A stretch of 64,000 nt of DNA, taken from the NCBI GenBank assembly GCA_021845865.1, contig JAJZVC010000004.1:1-64000 (forward strand). Reading direction: 5' to 3'. Source of the stretch: Pseudomonadota bacterium (GTDB lineage Bacteria; Pseudomonadota; Gammaproteobacteria; Burkholderiales; UBA9220). Below, in pieces: positions 9,534 through 18,741 of this stretch. Within the stretch, counting starts at the first letter, position 1, and each line of letters starts with the position of its first letter. A program made the position numbers and the translations under genes. The notes under the pieces are model-generated. The model did not search any database and had not been told where the DNA came from. It saw only the letters and a list, made by a program, of their open reading frames with translations.

Positions 9534-9733
9534 GGCTTGTCCTCCCCTTTCGATTGAACGGGCTGGCCGGCAGGTTTCGCGGCATCGCCGCCCTGGGGCT
9601 GCTTCAGCTGCCAGACCTCGTCGATGATCTTGTCCGCCGCTTTTTCCGCCGCCGCGGCCGGGAAATAGATATTGATGGTGACGCAGCCGGCCAATAGGCC
9701 GAGCATCGCCAGAGACAGCAGCAATTTGTTCAT
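9530..9733 (-). CDS. ynbE: YnbE-type outer-membrane lipoprotein
   Basis: 67 residues. A lipobox (LGLLAGC) places Cys17 as the lipidated residue, followed by the conserved VTINIYFPAAAAEKAAD segment of the YnbE family. The C-terminal tail is Pro/Gly/Lys-rich. It starts 4 bp after the YdbH-like stop and overlaps ydbL by 4 bp. YnbE is the outer-membrane partner of YdbH in lipid transport. Confidence 0.87.
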   Translation of the reverse strand: MNKLLLSLAMLGLLAGCVTINIYFPAAAAEKAADKIIDEVWQLKQPQGGDAAKPAGQPVQSKGEDKP

Positions 9734-9737
9734 GTCC

Positions 9738-11696
9738 TCACTCCACGATGGGTTTGACGTTTCCCTGGATGACCCGCTCCAGGCGTCCCAACAGTTCGTC
9801 CCAGCCCACGTAGCGATTGTAACCGATTACCGTAATGGCCGGGATGCCGCCGCCCTTGACGATGACGTAACCGTGGGGCGCCGCCTCGACGCCGTCCATG
9901 GTGCACACGCCGTTGCGCAAAACGCAGGAAAGACCGATGCGGCTGTAGCCGAACTGGTCGAGAAAGCGCAGGAAGCTGCGCTGAATCGCCGCTCCCGCTC
10001 CGGCGCCGCCGAGGGAGGAAATATTCTGTACCGCCCGCTGGGAAATCTGCCGCGGGTAATCGCCGGGACTGCTCGCCACCCGGGCATCGAATTTCACCGG
10101 CTGCCAATTGGACAGCTCCAGGCCGCTGACGGTGGCGTCAACGCGCCCGGTGATGCTGCCGAAGGAAAAGGTGCGGGTCAGCAAGTCCAGGTCCAGGCCG
10201 CGCATGTCCAGGTCGGCGTAGAGGCGCGGCGCCCGTCCCAGAGGCTCCACCAGGCTGAGGTTCTTCACCACCGCCGTGCCATCGAAGGCGCGCACCAGGA
10301 GTACTCCGTCCACCCGCACCTGGTGGCCGTCGTAAATGGCCGCCGGCAACACGCCGGACAGGCTGCCGAACATTTTCGGCCACCCCAGCGCGGCGGACAG
10401 GCGCTCCATGGAAATCGGCGTCACCCCCCCGCCGAAGCGCCAGTTCCACATTCCGCCGCGCCGCTCCGCCTGGAAACCGTTCACGGTCAAACGGCCGTCC
10501 AGCACCGGCAGCGACAAATCCGGCAATGCCACCTGCCAGCCTTTCATTTTCACCGGCACCTGGATGGCGCCAAAAGGGATATCGAAGAAATGCCCGCCGC
10601 CAAAGGCCAGCTTGCCTTCGTTTTCCTGCCCCTCCTCCCAAGGCAGCCGCAGGTTCACGCCGTCGATGGCGAAACGGCGATCGCGGTCTTTCAGGGACGT
10701 TTCCCGCAGCGCCACGTCGAAAACGCGCGTGGCCTCGTCGCGGTAGCGCCAGCGCAAATCGCCGCTGCCGCGCACATCCAGGTTGGCCAGGGCTCCCTTC
10801 TCCAGCCAGGGCTTGAGAATCAGCCGATAAAGGCCGTCCAGGTCCAGCCCGGTCGCGGCCAACTCGAAATCCGTCAACGCCCCCTTGTGCCAGCGGCCAG
10901 CGACGCGGGCGCTGCCCACGCCGGCCAACTCCAGCTTGCCATGGGTCACGCTCAGCCCATCCGGGCCGATGCTCCCCTGGCCGACAAAGCGCTGGCCGCC
11001 GGAAGGAAAATAGAAGGGCCGCCAGAAAACCGCCCCTTCCCGCCAGCCAACATCGGCTGTCCAGCGCCATTCGCCGCCGCGTGGAACAGCGCTGACCAAC
11101 AACCGGCCGGACAGTTTGTCTCCGGCGCGGAGGCCCGCCGCATCGCTGAACGCCAGGGCGCGGAGGCGCAAGTCTCCTGTCAGGCCCGCGGCGGAAAAGG
11201 ACACCGTCCCCTCCAGCCTTCCTCCCGCCGGGCGGGGCCAGTCGACCGGAAACCAGCCGGCCAGGCGGGCAGGATTGGCATTCGCCAAATCGACCTTCGC
11301 CTCCCAAGCGTTATCGGCCTGGCTCGCGCCGATTCGCCAAGTCTCGCCGGAAGCCGGGAAAAGCCGCGCTTCCAGGCGATGCCGCGCCGCCCAGTAAGTA
11401 AAGCTCAGGGGCAGCTTGTCTGCCGCCTGCAGCTCGCCCCGGTCGCACGAAATCGCGGCAAGGTCGGCATGGAAAACGGGGCAAACGAGGCGAACGTTGC
11501 GCCAGGTCTTGCCGAAGATGCGGATTTCCCCGACCTCGCCGTCCATGCCGCGCTCCCCCCAATGCAGCGTCAAATCGCGGGCGGCAAACCCCGCGCCGGC
11601 GATGGCCCCGATGGAGAAGGAGAGGTCGGCGGCGACGGCGGCCGGAGCAACGGCTGCCGCCAGAAGCAGCGCGAGACGGAGAAGGAAGGCTTTCAT
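9738..11696 (-). CDS. ydbH: YdbH-like AsmA-superfamily intermembrane lipid transport protein
   Basis: 652 residues: an N-terminal membrane or signal segment, then a long beta-rich body with repeated short strands, as in AsmA/TamB/YhdP-type groove proteins. The identification rests largely on the adjacent ynbE and ydbL genes, as in the E. coli ydbH-ynbE-ydbL operon. It is shorter than E. coli YdbH. It is expected to span the periplasm from the inner membrane. Confidence 0.82.
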   Translation of the reverse strand: MKAFLLRLALLLAAAVAPAAVAADLSFSIGAIAGAGFAARDLTLHWGERGMDGEVGEIRIFGKTWRNVRLVCPVFHADLAAISCDRGELQAADKLPLSFTYWAARHRLEARLFPASGETWRIGASQADNAWEAKVDLANANPARLAGWFPVDWPRPAGGRLEGTVSFSAAGLTGDLRLRALAFSDAAGLRAGDKLSGRLLVSAVPRGGEWRWTADVGWREGAVFWRPFYFPSGGQRFVGQGSIGPDGLSVTHGKLELAGVGSARVAGRWHKGALTDFELAATGLDLDGLYRLILKPWLEKGALANLDVRGSGDLRWRYRDEATRVFDVALRETSLKDRDRRFAIDGVNLRLPWEEGQENEGKLAFGGGHFFDIPFGAIQVPVKMKGWQVALPDLSLPVLDGRLTVNGFQAERRGGMWNWRFGGGVTPISMERLSAALGWPKMFGSLSGVLPAAIYDGHQVRVDGVLLVRAFDGTAVVKNLSLVEPLGRAPRLYADLDMRGLDLDLLTRTFSFGSITGRVDATVSGLELSNWQPVKFDARVASSPGDYPRQISQRAVQNISSLGGAGAGAAIQRSFLRFLDQFGYSRIGLSCVLRNGVCTMDGVEAAPHGYVIVKGGGIPAITVIGYNRYVGWDELLGRLERVIQGNVKPIVE

Positions 11697-12406
11697 CGCC
11701 CGACGGAGGGCAGCGGGAAATAGGGATCGAACAGGTAACGGATTTCCGCCAGGGAGTCCTCGACGGAATAGGGCACCATTTTCGCCAGCAGGTCGAGGAG
11801 CACCAGGGCGTTGACCGCCGAATCCCTTTCCGACGCTGGCCGCAAACGCTCCGCCATGGCTTTGTTGACCACCCTCAAGTCATGGTAGGCGGCGATCAAT
11901 CCGGCCAGTTCCCAATCCGCCGCCCTTCCTTCGCGCTGTTTGAAGTACTGGCCCAGCAGGTACATGGAAACGGCGCGGTAGACGGTTTCCTCTTCGCTCG
12001 CCATGGGCAGGTGGAAGCGGGCCATGGGTTTAAGAAAAGCGGTATAGGGGCAGCCGCTGGTGGCGACCAGCAGGCCCATGAGAGAGCTGAAAGCCCGTTG
12101 CGCGGTGGTGGACAGGTGGACGGAACGCTCCGGCAGGACGGCTTCCACCGTCACCGGATCGTGGGAAGCCACGCCGCGGCAGGCTTCAACCAGGGGCACC
12201 AGGCGCACCGCCAGGGGACAGTCGGGCACCTCCTCCGGCAAAGGGCAGTGGCCGCAGCGATGAAAAGCCAGGCGCGCCCATTCGGGCGGGCGCTTGGCCT
12301 GCCGGCGGCTTTCGAGGGCATCGCGATCCAGCTCGACATCCACCTCCGCCTCCCGCCCGGAGGCGAAACGGAACCGGTAGTGGAAGCGCAGCGCCCCGTC
12401 GGTCAC
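11693..12406 (-). CDS. DUF6901-like conserved protein
   Basis: 237 residues. The centre has a CGHCPLPEEVPDC cysteine cluster and the later elements FSSLMGLLVATSGCP and RFHLPMASEEETVYRAVSMY, which I recognise as the DUF6901 pattern. The cysteine cluster suggests metal binding; the function is unknown. The start is GTG 12406, sharing bases with the cysM TGA stop (GTGA), and its own stop overlaps the YdbH-like start. The frame continues upstream through cysM in another frame; that extension is not coding. Confidence 0.75.
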   Translation of the reverse strand: MTDGALRFHYRFRFASGREAEVDVELDRDALESRRQAKRPPEWARLAFHRCGHCPLPEEVPDCPLAVRLVPLVEACRGVASHDPVTVEAVLPERSVHLSTTAQRAFSSLMGLLVATSGCPYTAFLKPMARFHLPMASEEETVYRAVSMYLLGQYFKQREGRAADWELAGLIAAYHDLRVVNKAMAERLRPASERDSAVNALVLLDLLAKMVPYSVEDSLAEIRYLFDPYFPLPSVGR

Positions 12407-13290
12407 GCCGGGAAGACTCCCGTGGAGAGGTAACGGTCGCCCCGGTCGCAGACGATGGAAACGATCACCGCGTTCTCCACCTCGGCGGAAATCTTGAGGG
12501 CCGCCGCCAGCGCCCCGCCGGAGGAGATGCCGGCGAATATTCCCTCCTCCCGGGCCAGGCGGCGGGTGGTTTCTTCCGCCTCGGCCTGGGTGACCTCCAT
12601 GACTCGATCCACCTTGGAAAAATCGCAGATCTTCGGCAGGTAGGCCTGGGGCCATTTGCGGATGCCGGGAATCTGGGAACCATCGCAAGGCTGGACGCCG
12701 ACGATCTGCACCGCCGCGCTCTGCTCCTTGAGATAGCGGGAGCAGCCCATGATGGTGCCGGTCGTCCCCATGCTGGAAACGAAATGGGTGATTTTTCCCT
12801 GGGTGTCGCGCCAGATTTCCGGCCCGGTCCCCTCATAGTGGGCCAGCGGGTTGTCGGGGTTGGAAAACTGGTCGAGGACGACGCCTCCCCGCTCCTTCGC
12901 CAGACGGTTGGCGGTGTCGATGGCTTCCTCCATGCTGCCCGCCTGGGAGGTGAGAACGATCTCGGCGCCGAAGGCGCGCATGATCTGGCGCCGCTCCACG
13001 CTCATGTGCTCGGGCATCACCAGCACCATCCGGTAGCCGCGCATGGACGCCGCCATGGCCAGGGCGATGCCGGTATTGCCGGATGTGGCCTCCACCAGGG
13101 TGTCGCCGGGCTTGATCTCGCCCCGGGCCTCGGCGCGCGCGATCATGGACAGCGCCGGCCGGTCCTTCACCGAGCCGGCGGGGTTGTTGCCCTCCAGTTT
13201 CACCAGGACGGTATTGCTGCTTGCTCCCGGCAGACGCTTCAGCTTCACCAGGGGCGTATTGCCGACGAATTCTTCGATGGTCTTGAACAT
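12403..13290 (-). CDS. cysM: Cysteine synthase B
   Basis: 295 residues of the PLP fold-type II family. GSVKDRPA holds the PLP lysine (Lys42), followed by the TSGNTGIALA loop that binds the substrate carboxylate. The length and N-terminus (MFKTIEEFVGNTPLV) fit CysM, which makes cysteine from O-acetylserine and sulfide or thiosulfate. It heads an operon that continues through rlmD with almost every junction overlapping. Confidence 0.93.
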   Translation of the reverse strand: MFKTIEEFVGNTPLVKLKRLPGASSNTVLVKLEGNNPAGSVKDRPALSMIARAEARGEIKPGDTLVEATSGNTGIALAMAASMRGYRMVLVMPEHMSVERRQIMRAFGAEIVLTSQAGSMEEAIDTANRLAKERGGVVLDQFSNPDNPLAHYEGTGPEIWRDTQGKITHFVSSMGTTGTIMGCSRYLKEQSAAVQIVGVQPCDGSQIPGIRKWPQAYLPKICDFSKVDRVMEVTQAEAEETTRRLAREEGIFAGISSGGALAAALKISAEVENAVIVSIVCDRGDRYLSTGVFPA

Positions 13291-13302
13291 GATTTTCCTT
13301 GA

Positions 13303-14154
13303 TTACGGAACGGCGGCCGCTTCCGCCATGACGACGCAATTGCGTCCCTTTCCCTTGGCCCGGTGGAGCGCCGCCAAGGCACGGGTGAACAAAGGCTCCC
13401 GTTTTTCCCCGGGAATCAGGGTGGCGACGCCGAAACTGGCGGTAAGGGGTTCCAGCAGGGGCAGCAGAACCTGGCTTTCCAGGTCAAGACGCAAACGCTC
13501 CGCCACGATCAGCGCGCCCATGTCATTGGTTTCGGGCAGCAGCACGGCAAATTCCTCGCCGCCGTAGCGGGCCGCCAAATCCAGGGAACGGATGGACTGC
13601 CGCAGGACGGTGCCCACGTGCAGCAGGGCCTCATCCGCCGCCGCGCGGCCATAGCGCTCGTTAATGTCCCCGAAATGATCCAGATCGATCAGCACCAGGG
13701 ACAAGGGCCGGTGATAGCGCTCCCAGCGCATGATTTCCTCGTCGGTACGCCGGTCGAGATGCTGGCGGTTGGCCAACCCCGTCAGGCTGTCCTGACGCGT
13801 CAGGGCGTCGAGTCTCTCCCGCAGGAGGCGGTTTTCCTCCGCCAGCTGGTCGTGGGTGGCCCGAGCCGCTTCGCCGACTAGCAGAAAATGTTTCCCCTGG
13901 CGGTACAGTTTTCCCGGATACGACGATTTGCGCCCATCGGGGTGGCCGACCACCACCTGGCCCCGATAAACGCACTCGCCATCGCTCCCCTGGCCAGCCG
14001 CCAGTTCGGGTTGCAGCAGCTTGGCGCTGCCGTCCGCCACGCTCCCCATGGCCCGGTTCCCGTGGAGCACCTTGCCGTCAGGGTGCAACAGCGCGACCGC
14101 CAAACTGTCGAGCTCCATGATCCAGGGGGGAAGTTTTTCGGCAAAAGGGGACAA
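13303..14154 (-). CDS. Diguanylate cyclase, GGDEF domain with I-site
   Basis: 283 residues. A PAS-like N-terminal region (about 15-90) and a short coiled coil lead into a GGDEF domain. The active site is GGEEF. An RSLD inhibitory site lies exactly five residues before it, so product inhibition is expected. The start is probably TTG 14154 with a GAGAG site; ATG 14118 is the alternative but has no binding site. It lies only 12 bp upstream of cysM. It is one of two c-di-GMP enzymes in the window, the other being the HD-GYP regulator. Confidence 0.9.
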   Translation of the reverse strand: MSPFAEKLPPWIMELDSLAVALLHPDGKVLHGNRAMGSVADGSAKLLQPELAAGQGSDGECVYRGQVVVGHPDGRKSSYPGKLYRQGKHFLLVGEAARATHDQLAEENRLLRERLDALTRQDSLTGLANRQHLDRRTDEEIMRWERYHRPLSLVLIDLDHFGDINERYGRAAADEALLHVGTVLRQSIRSLDLAARYGGEEFAVLLPETNDMGALIVAERLRLDLESQVLLPLLEPLTASFGVATLIPGEKREPLFTRALAALHRAKGKGRNCVVMAEAAAVP

Positions 14155-14225
14155 ATCCGCTCTCAGGTGAAAGTTCTCGGGCCAACGTTAGCAACATCCC
14201 GCTATCACGGCAAGCCGTCATAACG

Positions 14226-14253
14226 AAAAAGCCCCGCTCGACGGAACGGGGCT
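14226..14253 (-). terminator. Rho-independent terminator after comEA
   Basis: The stem AGCCCCG/CGGGGCT (14230-14236 and 14247-14253) is followed on the minus strand by a run of five T. It lies about 28 bp past the comEA stop and closes the long gyrA-comEA transcription unit. Confidence 0.85.
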
Positions 14254-14280
14254 CTCTCCTGCCAAAGACCGAAGACGGGC

Positions 14281-14610
14281 CTATTTGCCGGCGGGCTTCT
14301 CGGACTTCTTCCCCGCCTTGTCGGCCGCCTTGCCGTCGGCCTTGGCGGGCGCGGCACCGCCACCAACGGTGACGTCATTGCGGATCTGCTTGAGGGTGCC
14401 GGGACCGAAGCCCTTCACCTTGTCCAGCTCATCCACGCTCTTGAAGGGGCCGTTCTTGCCGCGGTAGTCGACGATGGCCTTGGCCTTGACCGGGCCAATG
14501 CCCTTCACTTTCTGCAAATCGGCCTCGCTCGCGGAATTGAGGTCCACCGCGGCCATGGCGGGGAGGGAAAAGGCCAGCATCGCCAACAGGGCCAACAACG
14601 TTTTTTTCAT
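14281..14610 (-). CDS. ComEA-like helix-hairpin-helix DNA-binding protein
   Basis: 109 residues with a signal peptide (LLALLAMLAFSLPAMAA), two helix-hairpin-helix elements (LQKVKGIGPVKAKAIV and LDKVKGFGPGTLKQI) and a Lys-rich tail. Secreted HhH proteins of this kind bind incoming DNA in the periplasm during natural transformation. A strong AAGGAGAG site precedes ATG 14610. Uptake competence cannot be concluded from this gene alone. Confidence 0.88.
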   Translation of the reverse strand: MKKTLLALLAMLAFSLPAMAAVDLNSASEADLQKVKGIGPVKAKAIVDYRGKNGPFKSVDELDKVKGFGPGTLKQIRNDVTVGGGAAPAKADGKAADKAGKKSEKPAGK

Positions 14611-14675
14611 CGCGTCTCTCCTTGTGGGGTGGTTACAGTGCCTTCAACGCCGGATCTGCGCGGAAGTTGACGGAT

Positions 14676-15668
14676 TCAAGCCTTGAGCAGGCGCGCCACG
14701 TACTCCTCCACGCCCTGCTCCACGGTCAGGAACGGTTCATTGTAGCCCGTGGCCCGCAGGGCGCCAACGTCCGACTGGGTGAAGCTCTGGTACTTGCCCT
14801 TGAGGGCTTCGGGGAATGGGATGTATTCGAGGATGCCCAAGTCCTGCATCTCCTTCAGGGACAGGATTTTCTCGCCCTTGGCCTTGCGGCAGCTGTTCAC
14901 CGTGGCCACCGCCACGTCGTTGAAGGTCTGGGAAGCGCCGGTGCCGACATTGAAGATGCCGGATTGGTCCGGGTGGTCGAGGAAGTGCAGGTTGACCTTG
15001 ACCACGTCGCCGACGTAAATGAAGTCACGCCGCTGTTCGCCGTTGGCGTAGCCCTCGCAGCCCTCGAACAGGCGCACCCGGCCTTCGGCCTGGTACTGGT
15101 TGAAGAGGTGGTAGGACACCGACGCCATGCGCCCCTTGTGCTGCTCCCGCGGGCCGTAGACGTTGAAGTAGCGGAAGCCGGCGATCTGGGACGTGCGGCT
15201 GCTCCACATGCGGCGCACGTACTGGTCGAAAAGGAACTTGGAGTAGCCGTAAACGTTGAGAGGGCCTTCGTGCTCCCGGGATTCCTTGAAGATGCGCCCG
15301 GCGCCGTAAACGCTGGCGGAGGAAGCGTAGAGGAACTGGGCATCGTTCTGCTGGCAGAAGTCCAGCAGGGTGGTGCTGTAGCGGAAGTTGTTCTCCATCA
15401 TGTAGCGGCCGTCGGTCTCCATGGTGTCGGAGCACGCCCCCTCGTGGAACACCGCCGCCACGTCGCCGTCGAAGGCGCCGTCGATCACCAGCCGGAGGAA
15501 CTCCTCCTTGTCCAGGTAATCGGCGATTTCGCAGTCCACCAGGTTCTTGAACTTGTCCGCCTTCTTCAGGTTGTCCACCGCGATGACGTCGGTGACGCCG
15601 CGGTCGTTGAGGGCCTTGACGATGTTGGCGCCGATAAAACCGGCCGCGCCAGTAACGATGTAATACAT
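14676..15668 (-). CDS. rfaD: ADP-L-glycero-D-manno-heptose-6-epimerase
   Basis: 330 residues of the extended short-chain dehydrogenase family: GAAGFIG NADP-binding loop at the N-terminus and a [11 protein letters not shown] catalytic Tyr/Lys pair. The N-terminus and the [13 protein letters not shown] segment are specific to HldD/RfaD. It makes the L,D-heptose donor for lipopolysaccharide core. It follows rfaE1 by 9 bp. Confidence 0.95.
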   Translation of the reverse strand: MYYIVTGAAGFIGANIVKALNDRGVTDVIAVDNLKKADKFKNLVDCEIADYLDKEEFLRLVIDGAFDGDVAAVFHEGACSDTMETDGRYMMENNFRYSTTLLDFCQQNDAQFLYASSASVYGAGRIFKESREHEGPLNVYGYSKFLFDQYVRRMWSSRTSQIAGFRYFNVYGPREQHKGRMASVSYHLFNQYQAEGRVRLFEGCEGYANGEQRRDFIYVGDVVKVNLHFLDHPDQSGIFNVGTGASQTFNDVAVATVNSCRKAKGEKILSLKEMQDLGILEYIPFPEALKGKYQSFTQSDVGALRATGYNEPFLTVEQGVEEYVARLLKA

Positions 15669-15677
15669 GGCTGTTCC

Positions 15678-16649
15678 TTACCCTTGATTCGGTTGAAATT
15701 CTAGTTGGAGTTCTTCCCGGCTCACCACCGCCGTGCCCAGCTTGCCCACCACGATGCCGGCGGCCAGGTTGGCCACGTGCATGGCATCCGGCAGCCCTGC
15801 CCCGGCGGCGAGCATCACTCCCAACGTCGCGATGACGGTATCCCCGGCGCCGGAGACGTCGAACACCTCCCGCGCCCGGGCCGGCTCGTGGAGCGCGCCA
15901 TCGGCCCGGTAGAGGGTCATGCCCTCCTCGCTGCGGGTCACCAGCAGGGCTTCCAGGTCCAGGCCGTGGCGCAGCTGCTCCGCCTTGCGGGACAGCTCCT
16001 CCTCGCTGGACCACTTGCCCGCCACTTCCCGGAACTCGCCCCGGTTGGGGGTAAGCAGGGTGGCGCCGCGGTAGCGTTCGTATTCGTCCCCCTTCGGGTC
16101 CACCAGCACCGGCTTGCCGGCCTTGCGGGCCAGCTCGATCATCTGGCGGATGTGCTTCAGGCCGCCCTTGCCGTAGTCGGACAGGATCACCACGTCGGCG
16201 GCGTCGAGCAGGCGCTGGAAATCGTTGAGCTTGTTCTCCAGCACCTCGTGGCTGGGGGTGGTCTCGAAGTCGATGCGCAGCAGCTGCTGCTGGCGCCCCA
16301 CCACCCGGAGCTTGATGGTGGTGTCGAGGCCCGGGTCCCGGTGCAGCACCGCGTCCACCCGCTCGCTGGCCATCAGGCGCTGCAGGCTGTCGCCGGCCTC
16401 GTCCTCCCCCACCACCGACAGCAGCGCCACCTTGGCCCCCAGGGCCGCGGCGTTGCGCGCCACGTTGGCCGCGCCGCCGGGGCGCTCCTCGGAATGGGAC
16501 ACGTGCACCACCGGCACCGGGGCCTCGGGGGAAATGCGGCTCACCTCGCCGAACCAGTAGCGGTCCAGCATCACGTCGCCGACGACGAGAACGCGGGCGT
16601 TCTCAAAGGATGAGGGATGAAGGATGAAGGATGAAATCCCCTCCTTCAT
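15678..16649 (-). CDS. rfaE1: D-glycero-beta-D-manno-heptose-7-phosphate kinase, with repeat-encoded N-terminus
   Basis: About 323 residues of the PfkB/ribokinase family. VVGDVMLDRYWFGEVSRISPEAPVPVV is the HldE kinase signature, and the FDVSGAGDTVIA segment holds the catalytic Asp. There is no nucleotidyltransferase domain, so this is the separate RfaE1 form. The probable start, ATG 16649, lies between two inverted heptad-repeat arrays. Residues about 6-15 (SSFILHPSSF) are encoded by the repeat itself, where E. coli HldE has an unrelated sequence. A CCGAGGG site precedes it by 9 nt. The open frame continues upstream through ugd in another frame and is not coding there. Confidence 0.88.
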   Translation of the reverse strand: MKEGISSFILHPSSFENARVLVVGDVMLDRYWFGEVSRISPEAPVPVVHVSHSEERPGGAANVARNAAALGAKVALLSVVGEDEAGDSLQRLMASERVDAVLHRDPGLDTTIKLRVVGRQQQLLRIDFETTPSHEVLENKLNDFQRLLDAADVVILSDYGKGGLKHIRQMIELARKAGKPVLVDPKGDEYERYRGATLLTPNRGEFREVAGKWSSEEELSRKAEQLRHGLDLEALLVTRSEEGMTLYRADGALHEPARAREVFDVSGAGDTVIATLGVMLAAGAGLPDAMHVANLAAGIVVGKLGTAVVSREELQLEFQPNQG

Positions 16650-16700
16650 GCCGGCCATCCCTCGGTTTTTCCCTTCATCCTTCATCCTTCCGCCTTCATC
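16609..16700. repeat. Inverted arrays of a 7-bp tandem repeat
   Basis: Four GATGAAG-type heptads (16609-16636) face four CTTCATC-type heptads (16673-16700; one degenerate), with 36 bp between. On the minus-strand mRNA the arms can form a stem of about 28 bp with the probable rfaE1 start codon in the loop. The left array lies inside the rfaE1 coding region. The right array fills the ugd-rfaE1 gap. Confidence 0.9.
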
Positions 16701-16705
16701 CTTGC

Positions 16706-18028
16706 TTACAGTCTTCCGATGGCGAAGTATTCCAGGCCGGCTTCGCGCACGTCCTTGGGTTCGTACATGTTGCGGCCGTCGAAAATCACCGGGTTCTTGA
16801 GCTTGGCCTTGAGATCGGTGAAATCCGGAGCGCGGAACACTTTCCACTCGGTGACGATCACCAGGGCATCGGCGCCGGCAACCGCTTCCATGGGGGAGTC
16901 CACCAGTTTCAGGCGCGGGTCGGCGCCGAAAATGCGCTGGGTCTCGTGGGCCGCCACCGGGTCGTGGGCCACCACCTTGGCGCCCCGCTCCCACAGTCCC
17001 TGGATCAGCACCCGGCTGGGGGCTTCGCGCATGTCGTCGGTGTTGGGCTTGAACGCCAGGCCCCACAGGGCAAAGGTCTTGCCGGAGAGGTCGTTGCCGA
17101 GCCGGGCGGTGATCTTGTCCAGCAGCACTTCCTTCTGGCGCTCGTTGACCGCTTCCACGGCGTTGAGAATCTTGAGGTCCTGGCCGTATTCCCGGGCGGT
17201 GCGCTGCAGGGCCTGCACGTCCTTGGGGAAGCAGGAGCCACCATAGCCGCAGCCGGCGTAGAGGAAGTGGTAGCCGATGCGGGGGTCGGAGCCGATGCCG
17301 TGGCGCACGTGCTCGATGTCGGCCCCCATCTTCTCCGCCAGTAGGGCCAGTTCGTTCATGAAGGAGATGCGGGTGGCCAGCATGGCGTTGGCGGCGTACT
17401 TGGTGAGCTCGGCGCTCTTCACGTCCATGACGATCAGGCGGTCGTGGTTGCGGTTGAAGGGCGCATAAAGGGAGCGCATCAGCTGCACCGCCTTCTCGTC
17501 GTCCACGCCCACCACGATGCGGTCGGGGCGCATGAAGTCCTCCACCGCCGCGCCTTCCTTGAGGAACTCGGGGTTGGAGACCACGGCGAACTCCAGCTTG
17601 GAGCCGCGCTTGTCCAGCTCTTCCTTCACCGCGGCGCGGACCTTGTCGGCGGTGCCCACGGGCACGGTGGACTTGTCCACCACCACTTTGTAGTCGTCCA
17701 TGTGCTTGCCGATGCTGCGGGCGGCGGCGACCACGTACTGCAGGTCGGCGGAACCGTCCTCGTCGGGGGGCGTGCCCACGGCGATGAACTGGATCTGGCC
17801 GAACTTGGCGGCCTCTTCCACGTCGGTGGTGAAATGCAGGCGGCCGGCGGCGGCGTTGCGCTTCACCATGTCTTCCAGCCCCGGCTCGTAGATGGGGATG
17901 CCGCCGGCCTTGAGGGTGGCGATCTTGCGCTCGTCCACGTCCAGGCACATCACGTCGTGGCCGACCTCGGCGAGGCAGGTGCCCGTGACCAGGCCCACGT
18001 AGCCGGTGCCGATTACGCTGATTCTCAT
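16706..18028 (-). CDS. ugd: UDP-glucose 6-dehydrogenase
   Basis: 440 residues. The N-terminal Rossmann loop is [10 protein letters not shown]. The catalytic cysteine lies in [14 protein letters not shown], followed by a C-terminal UDP-binding domain. It oxidises UDP-glucose to UDP-glucuronate for surface polysaccharides. Its start overlaps the pyrF stop by 4 bp; the repeat array lies directly after its stop codon. Confidence 0.95.
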   Translation of the reverse strand: MRISVIGTGYVGLVTGTCLAEVGHDVMCLDVDERKIATLKAGGIPIYEPGLEDMVKRNAAAGRLHFTTDVEEAAKFGQIQFIAVGTPPDEDGSADLQYVVAAARSIGKHMDDYKVVVDKSTVPVGTADKVRAAVKEELDKRGSKLEFAVVSNPEFLKEGAAVEDFMRPDRIVVGVDDEKAVQLMRSLYAPFNRNHDRLIVMDVKSAELTKYAANAMLATRISFMNELALLAEKMGADIEHVRHGIGSDPRIGYHFLYAGCGYGGSCFPKDVQALQRTAREYGQDLKILNAVEAVNERQKEVLLDKITARLGNDLSGKTFALWGLAFKPNTDDMREAPSRVLIQGLWERGAKVVAHDPVAAHETQRIFGADPRLKLVDSPMEAVAGADALVIVTEWKVFRAPDFTDLKAKLKNPVIFDGRNMYEPKDVREAGLEYFAIGRL

Positions 18029-18732
18029 TGCTTTTCTCCTAGTTCAAGATGGATATTCCGTAACGCCTGCAAGGGATCGGCGGCCTTGGTAATGGGCCGG
18101 CCGATCACCAGATAATCCGAGCCCGCGGCGATGGCCGCCGCCGGCGTCATGATGCGCGACTGGTCGTCGGTGCTGGCATCCGCCGGGCGGATGCCAGGAG
18201 TAACCAGGAGGAAATCCCCGCCCAGTTCCCCCTTGAGCATGGCCGCCTCCTGGGCCGAACACACCACGCCGTCCAGCCCCGCGTCCTGGGTCAATTTCGC
18301 CAGGCGCCGCACCTGCTGCCGGGGCTCCACGTCGAGGCCGATTTCCGCCAGGTCGCCACGGCTCATGCTGGTCAGCACCGTCACCGCGATCAGCTTCGGC
18401 CGGTTGGCTGCGCCCTCCAGGGCCTCCCGCGCCGCGGCCATCATTTTACCTCCACCGGAGGCGTGGACGTTAACCATCCATACGCCCAGCCTGGCGGCGG
18501 CCTTCACCGCGCTCGCCACGGTATTCGGAATGTCGTGGAACTTCAAGTCCAGGAACACGCCGAAGCCGGCATCCACCAGGCTTTTCACCAGATCCGGTCC
18601 CGCGGCGGTAAACAGCTCCTTGCCTACCTTCAGCCGGCACAGCGCGGGATCCAGGCGCTTGGCCAGAGCCAGGGCCTGGTCGCCTTCGGAATAGTCCAGG
18701 GCGACGATGATTTTCGGGTCGTTGAGTTGCAT
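18025..18732 (-). CDS. pyrF: Orotidine-5'-phosphate decarboxylase
   Basis: 235 residues. IIVALDYSE at the N-terminus and the catalytic [11 protein letters not shown] motif are clear. It catalyses the last step of UMP synthesis. It sits between lapB and ugd in the gyrA superoperon. Confidence 0.95.
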   Translation of the reverse strand: MQLNDPKIIVALDYSEGDQALALAKRLDPALCRLKVGKELFTAAGPDLVKSLVDAGFGVFLDLKFHDIPNTVASAVKAAARLGVWMVNVHASGGGKMMAAAREALEGAANRPKLIAVTVLTSMSRGDLAEIGLDVEPRQQVRRLAKLTQDAGLDGVVCSAQEAAMLKGELGGDFLLVTPGIRPADASTDDQSRIMTPAAAIAAGSDYLVIGRPITKAADPLQALRNIHLELGEKQ

Positions 18733-18741
18733 TCTCTTCTC

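Noticed and set aside
9672..11723. A 683-codon plus-strand open frame opposite the YdbH-like gene
   Set aside because: Antisense shadow. The minus-strand genes have signal peptides, a lipobox and overlapping starts.
16706..17948. Upstream extension of the rfaE1 reading frame through ugd
   Set aside because: It is out of frame with the well-supported ugd gene and reads as Arg/Gly/Pro-rich noise.
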